In this document: piece after piece, positions 1-10,700 of the stretch
How the letters are laid out: every line of letters starts with the position of its first letter
How positions within the stretch are numbered: position 1 is the stretch's first letter
DNA from: Carposina sasakii
Lineage: Eukaryota; Arthropoda; Insecta; Lepidoptera; Carposinidae
Direction: 5' to 3'
Length of the DNA: 64,000 bases
Assembly: GCA_014607495.2 (NCBI GenBank)
Contig: CP053155.1
Coordinates: 5,704,001 to 5,768,000, forward strand
Made by a program: the position numbers and the translations under genes
The notes under the pieces: generated by a model
The model's database searches: none
What the model saw: the letters and a program-made list of their open reading frames with translations, nothing else
Told to the model about the DNA's origin: nothing

Positions 1-3000
1 AGTTCGGTGAGTACCTAGTCCCCACTAGTTATGACAAAAAAATCGTTGCTGCCTATGATGCTTATTATATTTCCTTATTATGTTTCAGATGAAGACGATA
101 TGGTGCCAAAAAGGAGGTACATACATATTTACAATTTTTTTTACTATTACATAATGTGTTCAAATACCTACTATGTACATATAATACAATAATTCAAATA
201 TCAACGAATTTTATCAGGGGATAGATCTCTCATATCTTCATGGGTTGTAAATTAATAATAACAGTGTAAAATGTGTTCACCACCTAATTTTTTGCAGTAA
301 AGTTCACCGATCGATGAATTTCACCCCAAAGGAGTGCAGTTATCTGATACAATGTGTGCGCAAAGAGAAGAAAAACATTTTTTCCAAATGTTCCTCTAGT
401 AAATCTCTCTGGCTCAAGAATCGTGCTTGGATGAGAGTAAGATACTTATGCATGATTATAGGGAACACGAAAAATACATGTAGAATCATAAAATTTAATA
501 CCGCAATGTACATAACGCCAACTTGGGTGAAAATCTCGGAATATGCGTATTAATAAAACAGAAAACAAACCGTACAAAAATTATGCAGCACACTTTCTTT
601 AAAAAATTCTCCGTTAACATGTACGAGTTTTTCATTCTAAAACGTCGATAAGCGAGCTTATCTCTAAGGGTCGATTCATATCTGACGGAGGATGCGTCGC
701 GTATTTGTCGGTTGCGTAACGTCAGAACAGGCAAATATGTGACAAAACATTCGAACGTTCACACTCAACCGATGATGCGTTAGTGCGTTTGCATGTACCT
801 GGAGATACGCTCGACGCATCTTCCGTCAGATATGAACCGACCCTAACAGGACTAAAATGTGAGCCAGTAAGAGAGTCGTCTACCAAAAATCAAGTCATGT
901 TAATTTTTTATAGTAGCACCAAGGAAAAGCTGCCAATGTAAAATTCTAGAAGATTTAGCAGATCATAGAATAATAAGCATATCTTGTATTATCCATAGTC
1001 CAGTATTTTTATTTTTAGGTGGCACATGCCTTCAACAAACTCAGTCCATACAAGCGATCGACGAAAGTTCTTCGCACTAAGTTTAACAATATGAAGAAAA
1101 TTACCAAAGCGGTCGACAGTAATGATAATTCAATGGAAGATAAACTGCTAGACGGTGAACATAAGGTAAATCAACTAAGATTGCGTAGCTACCCATATAC
1201 CTACCCATTTCCGGAAAAGGTGTGATTTTTATGTATTACCCATAACTTGGCATCAAAACACATAAAAAAAAGGGTCATGGATGTTTCTATATTAATCTAC
1301 CTATGTATTTATATACCGTTGCTTAGTACCCACGACACAAGACCTTGGGGATCTTAGTGTGGGACTAAGTTAATGTGTTGTGAAGTGTGTAAAAAAAAAC
1401 CTCGAAGTGCCTGGCTGGATTCGATACCACGTTTGGCGTTAACTCGGCCAGATATAAAAGTACGGCGACAAGTTGCCAGCTAATCGCCTCTTACGACATG
1501 TACAGAACGGAATGCAGCTAATGTATTCTAAAGAAACCTTAGCACACGATTTTTTCACTAAAAGATACACCTCTAAACTTCATCTGCCCTTATCCCATTC
1601 TTTCGAAACTCATATTGCCAAGGATTTGGCATTAGTTTTACACATCTAAACTTAAATATTTGCAGAGAATCAAAACAGAACCCCCGTTTGACTATGAGTC
1701 AGAAGTGGACGGCGAGTTAGCTTCAGACGATGACGTGGCCGCAACCCCCCCAAATGACCCACCATTCGCGCCGGACCCGCTTAGTACGGTGCTTAGTGGC
1801 GATTCGGGAATGGGTAAACATTCGTTTATATACTTCAGAATTGTACAATATTCGCGTTGAAATATCAAAATTCCTTTGAGGTTCGTTTTACGTAACACGA
1901 ATTTGCCAAGCAACAAGCGAATTTTGTACAATTTTCGGTATCGCTTTGCTTTTGCTAGATAGATGAAAGGGTGCGGGTCTTTGTGGCTGTTCCTTCCCAA
2001 GCAATGACACCTTACTGAAATAGTGTAACAGTAATAGTAGAATCATGCGGTCTATCTACATACATACATACATACATAATAATCACGCCTCTTTCCCGGA
2101 GGGGTAGGCAGAGATCACGGATCTCCATTTGCTACGATCCTGACACACCTCTTTCGTTTCATCTACTTTCATGATATTCTTCATGCACGCTCGTCGGTTT
2201 AGGGTACTCTTGACCTGACCTTTCTTTAGAATTTCACCAATTTGATCGGTGAAAGTCCGGCGAGGTCTTCCCCTTCCAACCCTTCCATCCACTCTTCCGT
2301 TCTTCCGGTCTATCTAATGTAGGTTTTAACATAAAGGGGAACTAAATTGCATTTCATCGTCTAGTTCCGATGGATGATGGGGCCAGTTACTATGTGTATT
2401 TTCTGTTTCCCTGCAAAAAAAAATGTTAGTTCCGAAATCAGGCATTGGAACTATTCTATGAAACGGACAATAGCAGTTCTCCTAGATTTCGTCTTTAGGC
2501 GATCATAACTGTCATTAGTTCCACGTTGGTGGCCATAAAGTCCCGAAACGCCAACTTATGCTTGACTAATAAGTTGTGTATGCTTTGATGTCAAATAAAT
2601 GATTTGAATTATACTTTCGCAGTAGGTATAGTTCAGACAGAATACTTGTCAGAAGCGGATCTTTGTGGCTATTCACAGCTTGTTCCTTAGATAGCCATGT
2701 CAACCTTCCCTCGTCAAATAGAGGTCTAAAGGTCCTAACTAGATTTTCACTAAGGTAGGTACTTACGTTTCATCAAATACTTGAAAAAAGCCAGTTTCGA
2801 AATTAGGCATAGGAGTTATTCTATGAAACAGACTACACGAAAGATCTGTCGCTACGCCAACGCCTCGTGTGTTCCACCGAGTGAGATTCCGACTATCTTT
2901 CTTGCTTTAGCATATGACTGTTCTGAGCGACAAGGAAGGATAGGACGACGAAAAAATTACTTTACAGAATTAGACATGGAAATGGCGCACGCCTTGCTGT

Positions 3001-3579
3001 CATTAGTACTCGCTGCGTATGAATTCTTTATAAGATTTTTATCAGATTGAATGTCATAGATAAAATAGAATAAGAATACACATTACAATGACTATGTGGA
3101 CCTGGAGACTTAAATATGGTTTCTTTCCAGATTCCAATCCTGGGGATTATTCAAGTAACTCAAACAGCAAAGAACTAGAGAAAATGAAACTTGACCTTTT
3201 GAAGTACAAAATGGAAAATGAAAAGGTGAGATTATTTTGCTTTAAAGGACAGACAGTTAATCTTGTTCCTAATATTTACTTTTAATAAACTTATGATTAT
3301 CTTAGAGTTTATTATATTTAACCAAATGCCTATTGATTAAAACAATAATTTCTAATACAAAAAATCGCATTTCAGTTAAAAAGAAAACAAATAGAAGAGT
3401 CGATGTGCGCAGACGCAGCGCATCGCGAGGCGCGTGCGACAGAGACAGCACTACGGATTCGCGCCGCTCGGTTAGAAGCATTAGCGGCAGAGATTAAACT
3501 ACCCTCAGGCCATCCTTGTCTAGCTTACACGCCGGAGGAACAAAAGGGTAAAACGTATTTAGAATGGTTTAAAACGTAG
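1..3579 (+). CDS. Zeste-type Myb/SANT-like DNA-binding protein (3' part)
   Basis: Coding exons at 1-6 (partial), 89-116, 298-436, 1019-1165, 1666-1813, 3131-3225 and 3376-3579 (stop TAG 3577-3579) are all flanked by AG and GT, and every junction keeps the reading frame. The reconstructed protein opens with an acidic piece (DEDDMVPKR) and then a helix-turn-helix of the zeste/Myb_DNA-bind_5 kind: FTPKE start, the [13 protein letters not shown] helix and the [10 protein letters not shown] recognition-type helix. An acidic linker follows, containing IKTE (fits the SUMO-site pattern), then a charged heptad-like helix ([19 protein letters not shown] onward) that suggests a dimerising coiled coil. 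This order is usual for insect zeste-like nuclear regulators; the DNA target cannot be inferred. The start codon lies upstream of the window. A GT at 3548 could allow further splicing, so the C-terminus is less certain than the core. Confidence 0.8.
89..116 (+). CDS. Zeste-like gene, acidic mini-exon
   Basis: This 28-nt exon follows TTTCAG and precedes GTACAT. In the only frame that joins both neighbours it encodes EDDMVPKR, with split codons at both ends. It is accepted on phase fit more than on length. Confidence 0.55.
298..436 (+). CDS. Zeste-like gene, exon with first half of Myb/SANT-like domain
   Basis: Acceptor TTTTTTGCAG ends at 297 and donor GTAAGA starts at 437. The exon encodes the FTPKE start, the first helix and the tryptophan helix ending in AWMR. 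It joins the exon at 1019 in phase 0, cutting the domain inside the AWMR-VAHAFN helix. Confidence 0.75.
668..843. mobile_element. Harbinger-like palindromic MITE
   Basis: The 176-bp element starts GGGTCGATTCATATCTGACG and ends with its near-perfect inverse; the inverted ends run about 36 bp. TAA at 665-667 and 844-846 looks like a 3-bp target duplication, as expected for PIF/Harbinger elements. It lies in an intron of the zeste-like gene and has no coding capacity. Confidence 0.65.
1019..1165 (+). CDS. Zeste-like gene, exon with second half of Myb/SANT-like domain
   Basis: Acceptor ATTTTTAG, donor GTAAAT, 49 codons. It carries VAHAFN and [10 protein letters not shown], the presumed DNA-contact helix, then a basic-to-acidic transition ([12 protein letters not shown]). 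Confidence 0.78.
1320..1530. repeat. Degenerate LINE 3'-UTR-like remnant
   Basis: Phrases such as GTTGCCAGCTAATCGCC and CTTACGACATG recur in related form near 34.78-34.86 kb and, more weakly, 40.17 kb. It is intronic in the zeste-like gene. Assigned by recurrence inside this window only. Confidence 0.35.
1666..1813 (+). CDS. Zeste-like gene, acidic linker exon
   Basis: Acceptor TTTGCAG, donor GTAAAC after a one-base overhang. It encodes an acidic, proline-rich linker that begins RIKTEPP, a match to the psi-K-x-E sumoylation pattern. No folded domain is expected here. Confidence 0.72.
2059..2305 (-). mobile_element. 5'-truncated LINE insertion, C-terminal RT end
   Basis: On the minus strand it encodes the end of a non-LTR reverse transcriptase polyprotein ([14 protein letters not shown] to SAYPSGKEA), followed by a (TGTA)n tail. 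The same fragment, three times longer, is at 50899-51622. CGGTCTATCTA at 2048-2058 and 2306-2316 forms a target duplication of about 11 bp, consistent with target-primed reverse transcription. It lies antisense in an intron of the zeste-like gene. Confidence 0.8.
3131..3225 (+). CDS. Zeste-like gene, coiled-coil exon
   Basis: Acceptor TTCTTTCCAG, donor GTGAGA. A Ser/Asn-rich start leads into a charged Leu/Met helix. The two-base 5' overhang restores the codon opened at 1813. Confidence 0.72.
3376..3579 (+). CDS. Zeste-like gene, last exon
   Basis: Acceptor CATTTCAG. The helix continues (LKRKQIEES), followed by an Ala/Arg-rich helix, the segment [15 protein letters not shown] and a stop at 3577-3579. 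GC content is clearly higher than in the flanks, which supports real coding. Confidence 0.72.
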   Translation, partial: LKRKQIEESMCADAAHREARATETALRIRAARLEALAAEIKLPSGHPCLAYTPEEQKGKTYLEWFKT

Positions 3580-3904
3580 TATTTTATTTAAAAAACAAAA
3601 GGTTTTTTACGCTATCGACTTTGAAGATAAAATCTATGAGATTCTATAATGTGAAGATATTCGTATTTGCCCCTTTACTGGACCTTAGTCAAAGTAACGT
3701 CCTTTTGCTTCTCAATTCATATTATTATCCAATAGGAAGCCTTAATTTGGCGCGTTCATTAAATGACGTGATCAAGTCTAACTCCTACTGGAGGATATGA
3801 TCCCGATGACGAATTTCAATGTAAAGCGATGTAACTTTGCTTCACCTGATATTTTAAGCGGAAGATTTAGTTTATTTTTAGTGTTGTGATATTAATTGTT
3901 ACTT

Positions 3905-3980
3905 AGATCAGATTTTTCAATAGGCAGGTTCTCACTGTCTTCAAAGTATCCTATCTGACTATTGGAAAATATAGCCCTTA
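3905..3980. repeat. Deleted copy of the AAGGGCCGATTTTT MITE family
   Basis: GATTTTTCAATA at one end and CTATCTGACTATTGGAAAAT...CCCTTA at the other resemble the two ends of the element at 48915-49213, with most of the middle missing. Confidence 0.4.
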
Positions 3981-3996
3981 TTCAATAATTATCTTT

Positions 3997-4002
3997 AATA
4001 AA
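3997..4002 (+). promoter_or_regulatory. Possible poly(A) signal, zeste-like gene
   Basis: First AATAAA downstream of the stop codon at 3579, about 420 nt into the 3' side. In such AT-rich DNA the hexamer alone is weak evidence. Confidence 0.3.
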
Positions 4003-4150
4003 AATAATTATTTTTGAACATAAATAGTTTGGGCTGTTCTTTGTCGGTTCTAAGCGTTTTTTGATAAAAACATTCATCACGTCAATATCGTGCATGAGTC
4101 GCATCTCTGGTTTTGTCAAAAAAAGATTGAATTATTATTTATGATTGTTT

Positions 4151-4239
4151 TAAAATTATTAATAAAGAAATGGAAAAAAATCCTCACCCGGGTGGGAATC
4201 GAACCCAAGACCTCTGCACTCCGTGCCAGTATTATTGTT
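4151..4239 (-). mobile_element. tRNA-derived SINE fragment
   Basis: On the minus strand it reads CTGGCACGGAGTGCAG, then GGGTTCGATTCCC (pol III B box and T-arm), then a TTTTTTCCATTTCTTTATTAAT-type tail. It matches the 3' half of the SINE at 44649-44761. The tRNA 5' half is absent. Confidence 0.65.
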
Positions 4240-5171
4240 TTATCGCCAAACGTGAACATTTAATTTTTTTAAAGATCTCTAAGACTGTTAAGTTATATGA
4301 AATATATGTTATGTTTTTAGTTAATAAATTAGGTAAGAACTCAATAAAGTTGATATTAAAATATTTTGTTTTTAAGCGTGTGCAAATTAAAGTAAAGTAT
4401 ACTGACTCTATGATTTTGTTGTTTGTTAATATTATGATGACATTACATTAGGTAAGTATAATAAGATGTTACTGGCTGTTTGCTGGGTGATAAAATAAGA
4501 AACAGAAAAATATAGATACGAAAACTTGTATATTATTTGATTGCGTTTTACAAGAAGATTAAATTATTAATTATTAAAATTATTATTTAATATGCATTTG
4601 TACAATTCCATCTAAGCCTAACTAAGCTAGACGACTATATATAATTTATATAATAGTAAAATATATTACACAACGCTAATATACACCATACTTTTTACAT
4701 TTAATTGTAGACTACTATCTACTCGCATGTACGAACATAATATAAAAACGTTAGGTATGTCAAGTAAAACTTGGTTAGCTGGTTAACAGGATAATGGTTA
4801 TGGATGACATACAGTGGACGTCAAATGACAAACAAAATTCGTGCATTAGTTTTTTGGCACAGACGGAAAAAAATTTGAGATGTCATTCAAACACTATTGA
4901 AACAGACTATAACGTCATTTCACGTCCATTGTATGGCTCTGTAACCAGACGTATGTATAGTAATTTATAAAAACTTGAATGAGCACAACTATATTGTTTA
5001 CTTTGAGCATTAAGTAGATCTTACGATCGGTCGCAGTAAAAAAAGTTTCAAGTCTAAATAAGTACATTTTTAAGTTTAAATAAGTCGTGAGCAAATGGTT
5101 TATGCGTCTGTCAAATTAAGGCCAGACTTTAGTTTCCGTTTTATGTGTCCTTTATAATTAATGGGCCATCA
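4240..5171. other. No recognisable gene
   Basis: AT-rich intergenic DNA. A 93-codon open stretch starting in the SINE at 4170 runs through it but has no family features. Nothing else is supported. Confidence 0.5.
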
Positions 5172-5290
5172 TAATTTATGAGCGCCGCCGCCCCTGCGCC
5201 GTAACGCTATCGATTCGCAAGCAAAATCTATGAGATATGACAGTTGAACGATAGCGTTACGGACAATCGAGAGGTTCGAGCTTGCCATTG
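5172..5290. repeat. Diverged MITE with CGTAACGCTATCG inverted ends
   Basis: CGTAACGCTATCG near 5200 is mirrored by CGATAGCGTTACG near 5250. The core AAGCAAAATCTATGAGAT and the flank GAGAGGTTCGAGCTTGCC match the better preserved copy at 33653-33768. A further remnant is visible near 3607-3650. Confidence 0.55.
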
Positions 5291-7462
5291 GCCCGTTTAC
5301 CTTTACCATTGTAAGTAGGTACATTGTAAAAGGAACATAAAACGCGAAATTATCTTAGTGACATGTGATATGTATGCTACGCAGGCATGTATGGGTTTAC
5401 ATTACTCAAAATGTATTTTGTTCTGTAAACAAGCTGCCATTATAAGATATCACGGTAGATTAGAAGAATCATGATAGGCACACAAACAAGTACCGGCATG
5501 TTCACAAATTATCCATTGTTTATTAATTATATTGCTATATTTTAGTCATAAGTTCAAAGTTTCAAGTAGGACCCACAACACGCCTCAAATCCTTTGTAAA
5601 ATCAAGGTTTTGCGCTTTTATTAGACGTGTAATATAACGCTAAATATTAATACAGCCATCGTATACAGGGGGTAACAGAAAATATAAGGAATTATACCTA
5701 TAGGTGAGGGGTATCCATACATTTCAGGAAGTAAACGTATTGTTTTTTGTGTAGGTAACATACCTTTCTGTTACACCATGTATGCATAACATTATAGTAA
5801 AAACATTTCGTACTAGGGGGTCTAAAACCAGGTGCTTAAGTGAGATCCAAAGACATTCTTTATCTTGCTCATCTTGGTACAAAGCGAATATCTTTGACGT
5901 CATCATTTAAGCTGGGAACAACGCCGGCGCGAAGTAAATTTTAGAATGGAGCGAGATCCAATATGGCGCCTCTCCTGTTTGCCCCTAATAATATATACCT
6001 ATATCTTTACCATTTAGGCATCCTCTTTGATTTGGCGCCTGGAGCGACTGCTCCGTTCGCCGCATGGGCTGGCTGGGAATATATTCACATCATATAGTAG
6101 TATGAACAGTAGTATGCTTAGGATAGCATAGAATTCAACACATTTCTTTGCGTCTAGCATAAAAATAGTCGTGTGTTCTCAGGAACATTGTTCTTGTATT
6201 TTTAACAAGTTTGGAACTCAACAATACAGTCTGTAGTTCTCGTCACTAACTCGCATTATAGTATGCAACATTTATTTATATGGCAACACAAAGGAATTAC
6301 AATTACCAATATTAATTCCTAACTTAGCCGCACATTTATGGACCGAATCTATGTAGTATTATTTTCCGTAAAGACAATCGGATTTCAATATAGTTGGAGT
6401 TTGAAATCGTCGCTCACTATTTCATTTATATTGATGCAAGTATTTAAGCTATGCGTTTGAAGGGCAGCCCGGTAAGTTTATACAAGAGATAGGGGCTTAA
6501 CTACAGGGAGGCAAGGCGGCAAATTGCCACGGGCCCCGGAATTCTCCCTTATATTCCCCTGGAATATTCCCCTCAACTAGTAGATGCCCCCAGTCAAAGG
6601 AGAGTCCCAATTCCCAACATTACGGGGGCCTCCGATAAGTTTGTCACGGGCTTTGAACCGTATAGTTACGCCACTGACAAGAAATCCTAGTTGCAATCAT
6701 AGATAGGTACTTACTAATTAAATTCTATGTTTAAAATAGTATAGTATGATGAGCAATGTAAGTCATGAATATGCATGAGTCGAAGGACAATATGGTATCT
6801 AAACAGCTAAAGGTACGCGACATCGTACTGTGCCCAAATCATCAAAATCATCATAATTCAAAAGAACAGAATGCTTTACTACCGAGCACTAAACGTTATC
6901 GCGTTTACTTATTCAAGACATAATAATGTCATATAAAATCACGTCACATTTCTACCTAAACGACAATGTTGCAAAATTGTATAAAACTGGACGGACAACT
7001 CAACTCACTACAGCAAATGAGCATCCAGCAATAAATTCCCGCTACTCTGCAGCCAATCACGTAACAAACAAAAGTGGCAGCCTTCGAATTATTGTTACAT
7101 TAACACTAATAGAAACTCGTTTCGTATGGCAAATAGTCAGAATATGGCAGTCATGGTTATCTCTATGTACGTGGTCTTTGGTTTGATATGATTTGCTTTG
7201 TTCAGCATTCTACTGCGCCCTAGCCTCTACATTAGCTGTGGGACTAATCGACACGTTCTGTAGTCGTTGTAATTCAGTCAGGAATATTCCTTACCTTGTT
7301 GAAAACATCTTTGCGTTTCCCAACATCTTCAAAAGTGTGTCATACATTTCCTCTACCGTCCTGATATCTGTGTTATAATAACACTAGGTGAGATCTTAGG
7401 GCTATCCGTAAATGGGAATGCACCATCTTCATAAGATTTGCGTATCGCTTTGCGATGTTACG
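5291..7462. other. Intergenic; may hold the p130CAS 3' UTR
   Basis: The segment nearest 7462 should be 3' UTR of the minus-strand p130CAS gene. The first minus-strand AATAAA I noticed is near 6270. ORFs at 6926-7186 and 7193-7378 show no domain or splice logic. Around 6495-6680 there is a GC-richer block ending GTTACGCCACTG that resembles a common degraded insect repeat. Confidence 0.4.
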
Positions 7463-7787
7463 TTATATCTGCAAACTGGCTAGAGATAGCGTCGAATCTA
7501 ATGAACCAATAGGAGTGACGGGGGTGTGTGGTGCCGATGGTGGTACCGCTGTGGCAGGGGTGAGGGGGGTGTCCGGAAGAGGGTCAGCTGCTCGGATCAA
7601 CGCCCTCCTTAAGTCATTGGCTCTCACTAGTAAATTCTTCGCAGACTCGGCCATTTCGCCAACCGCGTGGGCGCAGGGAAACTGCTGGGCGGCTGCTTTC
7701 GTTTTGGCAACAGTCGCCGCTAACGAATCTGAGAGAGCGTCTGAACAACGCAGCACTCTCGCTTTGAGTCCGGCATGTTGAGCACTC
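7463..7787 (-). CDS. p130CAS: p130CAS last exon
   Basis: Acceptor CTTTGCAG. Completes the C-terminal helical domain (SAKNLLVRANDLRRAL), then a Pro/Thr-rich tail ending SLASLQI and TAA at 7465-7463. Confidence 0.92.
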
Positions 7788-10700
7788 CTGCAAAGAACAA
7801 AACCGTGATTAGACAAGTTAATCATGAAGCCCATGACATAAAACGTAATTATCATAAACAACAAGTTTTTTTGAGAATATAACTTACCTATGCACAATAT
7901 CGCCCACATGCACTATCCTATGCGCGCTCAGCACAACGAATTTCCCATGCGCTAAGAACACATCAGGAGGCTGGCCCATCTCGATGGTCCTGAGGAATGC
8001 CTCCACGGCGGTAGTGAGGTGCGCTCCGTATGTGCTCGCCACTTGTGCCGCGTAGAACGCTGCCAGTTGTCTATCGTCGGGCGGTAGGCGAGTTGCTGCT
8101 GCTACTGCACTGACCTGTTATAAAAACACCGTCTATAATAATCTACGTCGCATTATGAAGAGTTCCAGAAGACATAATTTTTCGATACTGAGTGGCGTTT
8201 GGTGGTGGTGGTATCCGACGACTATCATAAAGCCACAATGAAGGTATTTTCGGAAATATGATTGAAGTTTCAAGATAATTTTGAGCAAAATATTTAGGAA
8301 TGCTACGGATTGATAACTTTTTTACGAACGTGTCCTACCTCCCGCTCTAATATTGTAGGACAATAGCAGCATACCTATACACATCGTTGACAATGTGACA
8401 AAAATGATTAAACTACCTCTCCTCCTTGATCAGCATCTCGGACCAACGCATCAAAGGAAGCTCTTAGTTTATCTGGAAGGGCGGCGCGAATCTCCGCGTT
8501 CCGTCTTCCCACTGCCGTCCGCGACTCTAGCCGCACGTAGTCGTACTCCTCCGTCCACTCGTGTTCAGGTACTGAGACTGCTGTTCGCCTGGAAGGGGAA
8601 ATTAGGGTTTCTAATTTAAGTTATCCACTTAAATTCAGACATTGACCTGTTTGATATACCTAGTAGTTCTATTGATATCTCCTTGTAGGATTAGGAAGGT
8701 GGGCAGGAAGGACGTTACAATTCTCTTTTACAGTCGAAGGCCTTGGTCAAGGCTACTACATTCTAAGAACTTGAATGCCTGCGAAACATCTATACATATG
8801 ATAAAAATGTAACGGGTCGCAGTCTGCACATGGAAGATATATGAGAAAAAATATTATAGGAGACCTTTATCAACGCAATAGTACCCAAAACAATGATTTT
8901 TGAAATTTTTGTCTGTTTGTCGGTTTGTCTATTTGTCTGTGCGTTTGTGCACGCTAATCTCAGAAACGGCTGAACCGATTTCGATGAAGTTTTCAAGAAT
9001 ATATTGTGACAGGTCCCACTTAACATAAAGGCTACTTTTTATCCCGGGAAAATGTTTTTATCCTGGATAATTTCGACATTTTGTTTTTTCTGTAGTCCAC
9101 GCGGACGGAGTCGCGGGGTCCACTATTTTACATAAACTTAATTTGTCCTTACCTAAATAATAAAGAAGCATTGCCGTTAATAAACGAAGCAGCTCTCCTA
9201 ACGTCTTCAGTCAAAGACCTCGCGCAAGCTACCAGCTGGTCCAAGGCGTCTTGCGTCCCGTCCGTGGGCTCCCTGTCACGCTCCAGTCGATCTGGCGCCC
9301 AATCTCCTGCGTCCAACGCGCTTGTCGCTTCATGCGTTATGCGCTCCGCGTCTTTCAGCGCTTTTACTAGTGGCCTTAATTTTACTGCGATACCTGAAAC
9401 GTTGAGAAAATCTATGTTAATTAAAGCATTTTAATAAATCTTCATCACTCACTGTAGGTATGCGAGCAAGCGTCCGAATCAAAATAGATATAAGTATAAC
9501 AACAGGATCAACCAAATGGGTACTCTAAATTAAATATGTTTTCTGGCTTCCCATATTATGAGAGCTATTTATTTAGTCCTTTCCTATTATACCGGTCATA
9601 TAAAAAATACGACTATCATCCAGATCATATATTTCATCAACGTACCTTTATCCTGTGCATCATGCGCATTGGCCAGCGTGGCATCAGCGAATACCGCCAG
9701 GTCATGCAGCGCCGCGCGCAGCCTCGCCCCCGCCACACGCACGTCCATCACCCGCGGTCGCAGCGCTCCGCGCCGCCTCCAGCCTGGCACCACGTATGAG
9801 AGGAGGCGGGATACTGCTGCTGATGCTTCTTCCTGGGAACAAGGATTTAAATGCTTTTTACTTTAGTCAGGTAAGATATGCACCTGCACCATACATAATG
9901 TATGCACCTTAACGGGTGCCATAGGAAACACACGAAATGTCCAAGGTTTTGTTGCCCCTACTATCATACTCATTTGCTATGATGGAAGCCGTCTTAATCA
10001 TACCGCTATATGGCAAGTGTTGCTTCTTGTTGTACCTATCCATTTACCTCTATGTGGAGTTCTGGAGAAAAGAAGTACGGAAAGACTAGCCGCGTGGTGC
10101 CGGCAGAGTAGAGTTTGTACCACATCTGCCTGCCCGTGGGTATCGTACAAGGCGATTAAGGGTTTCCGGGAGGTGGGCAGCAGCGCCTCCCGTACTGACA
10201 ACATAGTCCGAAAATCACACTGCGGTCACCAACCCGCCTGCCCAGCGTGGTGACTATGGGCAAAACCCCCTGTGGCAGTAGCCTTGTGGCGTGCCTTGGG
10301 GGAAGCCTACGTCCAGCAGTGGACTGCAATAGGCTGAAGAGCCATAATAGGGTTAATCGGTCTTTATTTATCTTTTTGACCTTATGAATGTTTGTAAATG
10401 TTCGGGATAATAATACTTCATTGTTAGATTGATATGTTTAATATGTTTGTTTATTATTTTATCCACATTCCAAGTTGCATGTAACTTTTCGAACTCGGGT
10501 GAATCATTAGCGTGAGCCCATGAATCAGTTTGCACTTTAGAACGTCCTTATTAGGCAGTATTAGTTAGATTAACACCTACATCTCATTTCTCTTATGTTT
10601 GTTGTATGAGATATTGTATACCTATAGGTATAGATGAGAAGACTAAGCGAAATGAATTATTTTTGATTTATTATAAAATTCTTCCAAGCGAACGTGTTGC

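Noticed and set aside
7455..7781. 108-codon plus-strand ORF
   Set aside because: It is the reverse shadow of the last p130CAS exon, whose minus-strand frame has clear family identity and splice logic.
9536..9912. Three overlapping plus-strand ORFs
   Set aside because: Shadows of the GC-rich p130CAS exon at 9646-9832; low-complexity Arg/Pro/His translations.
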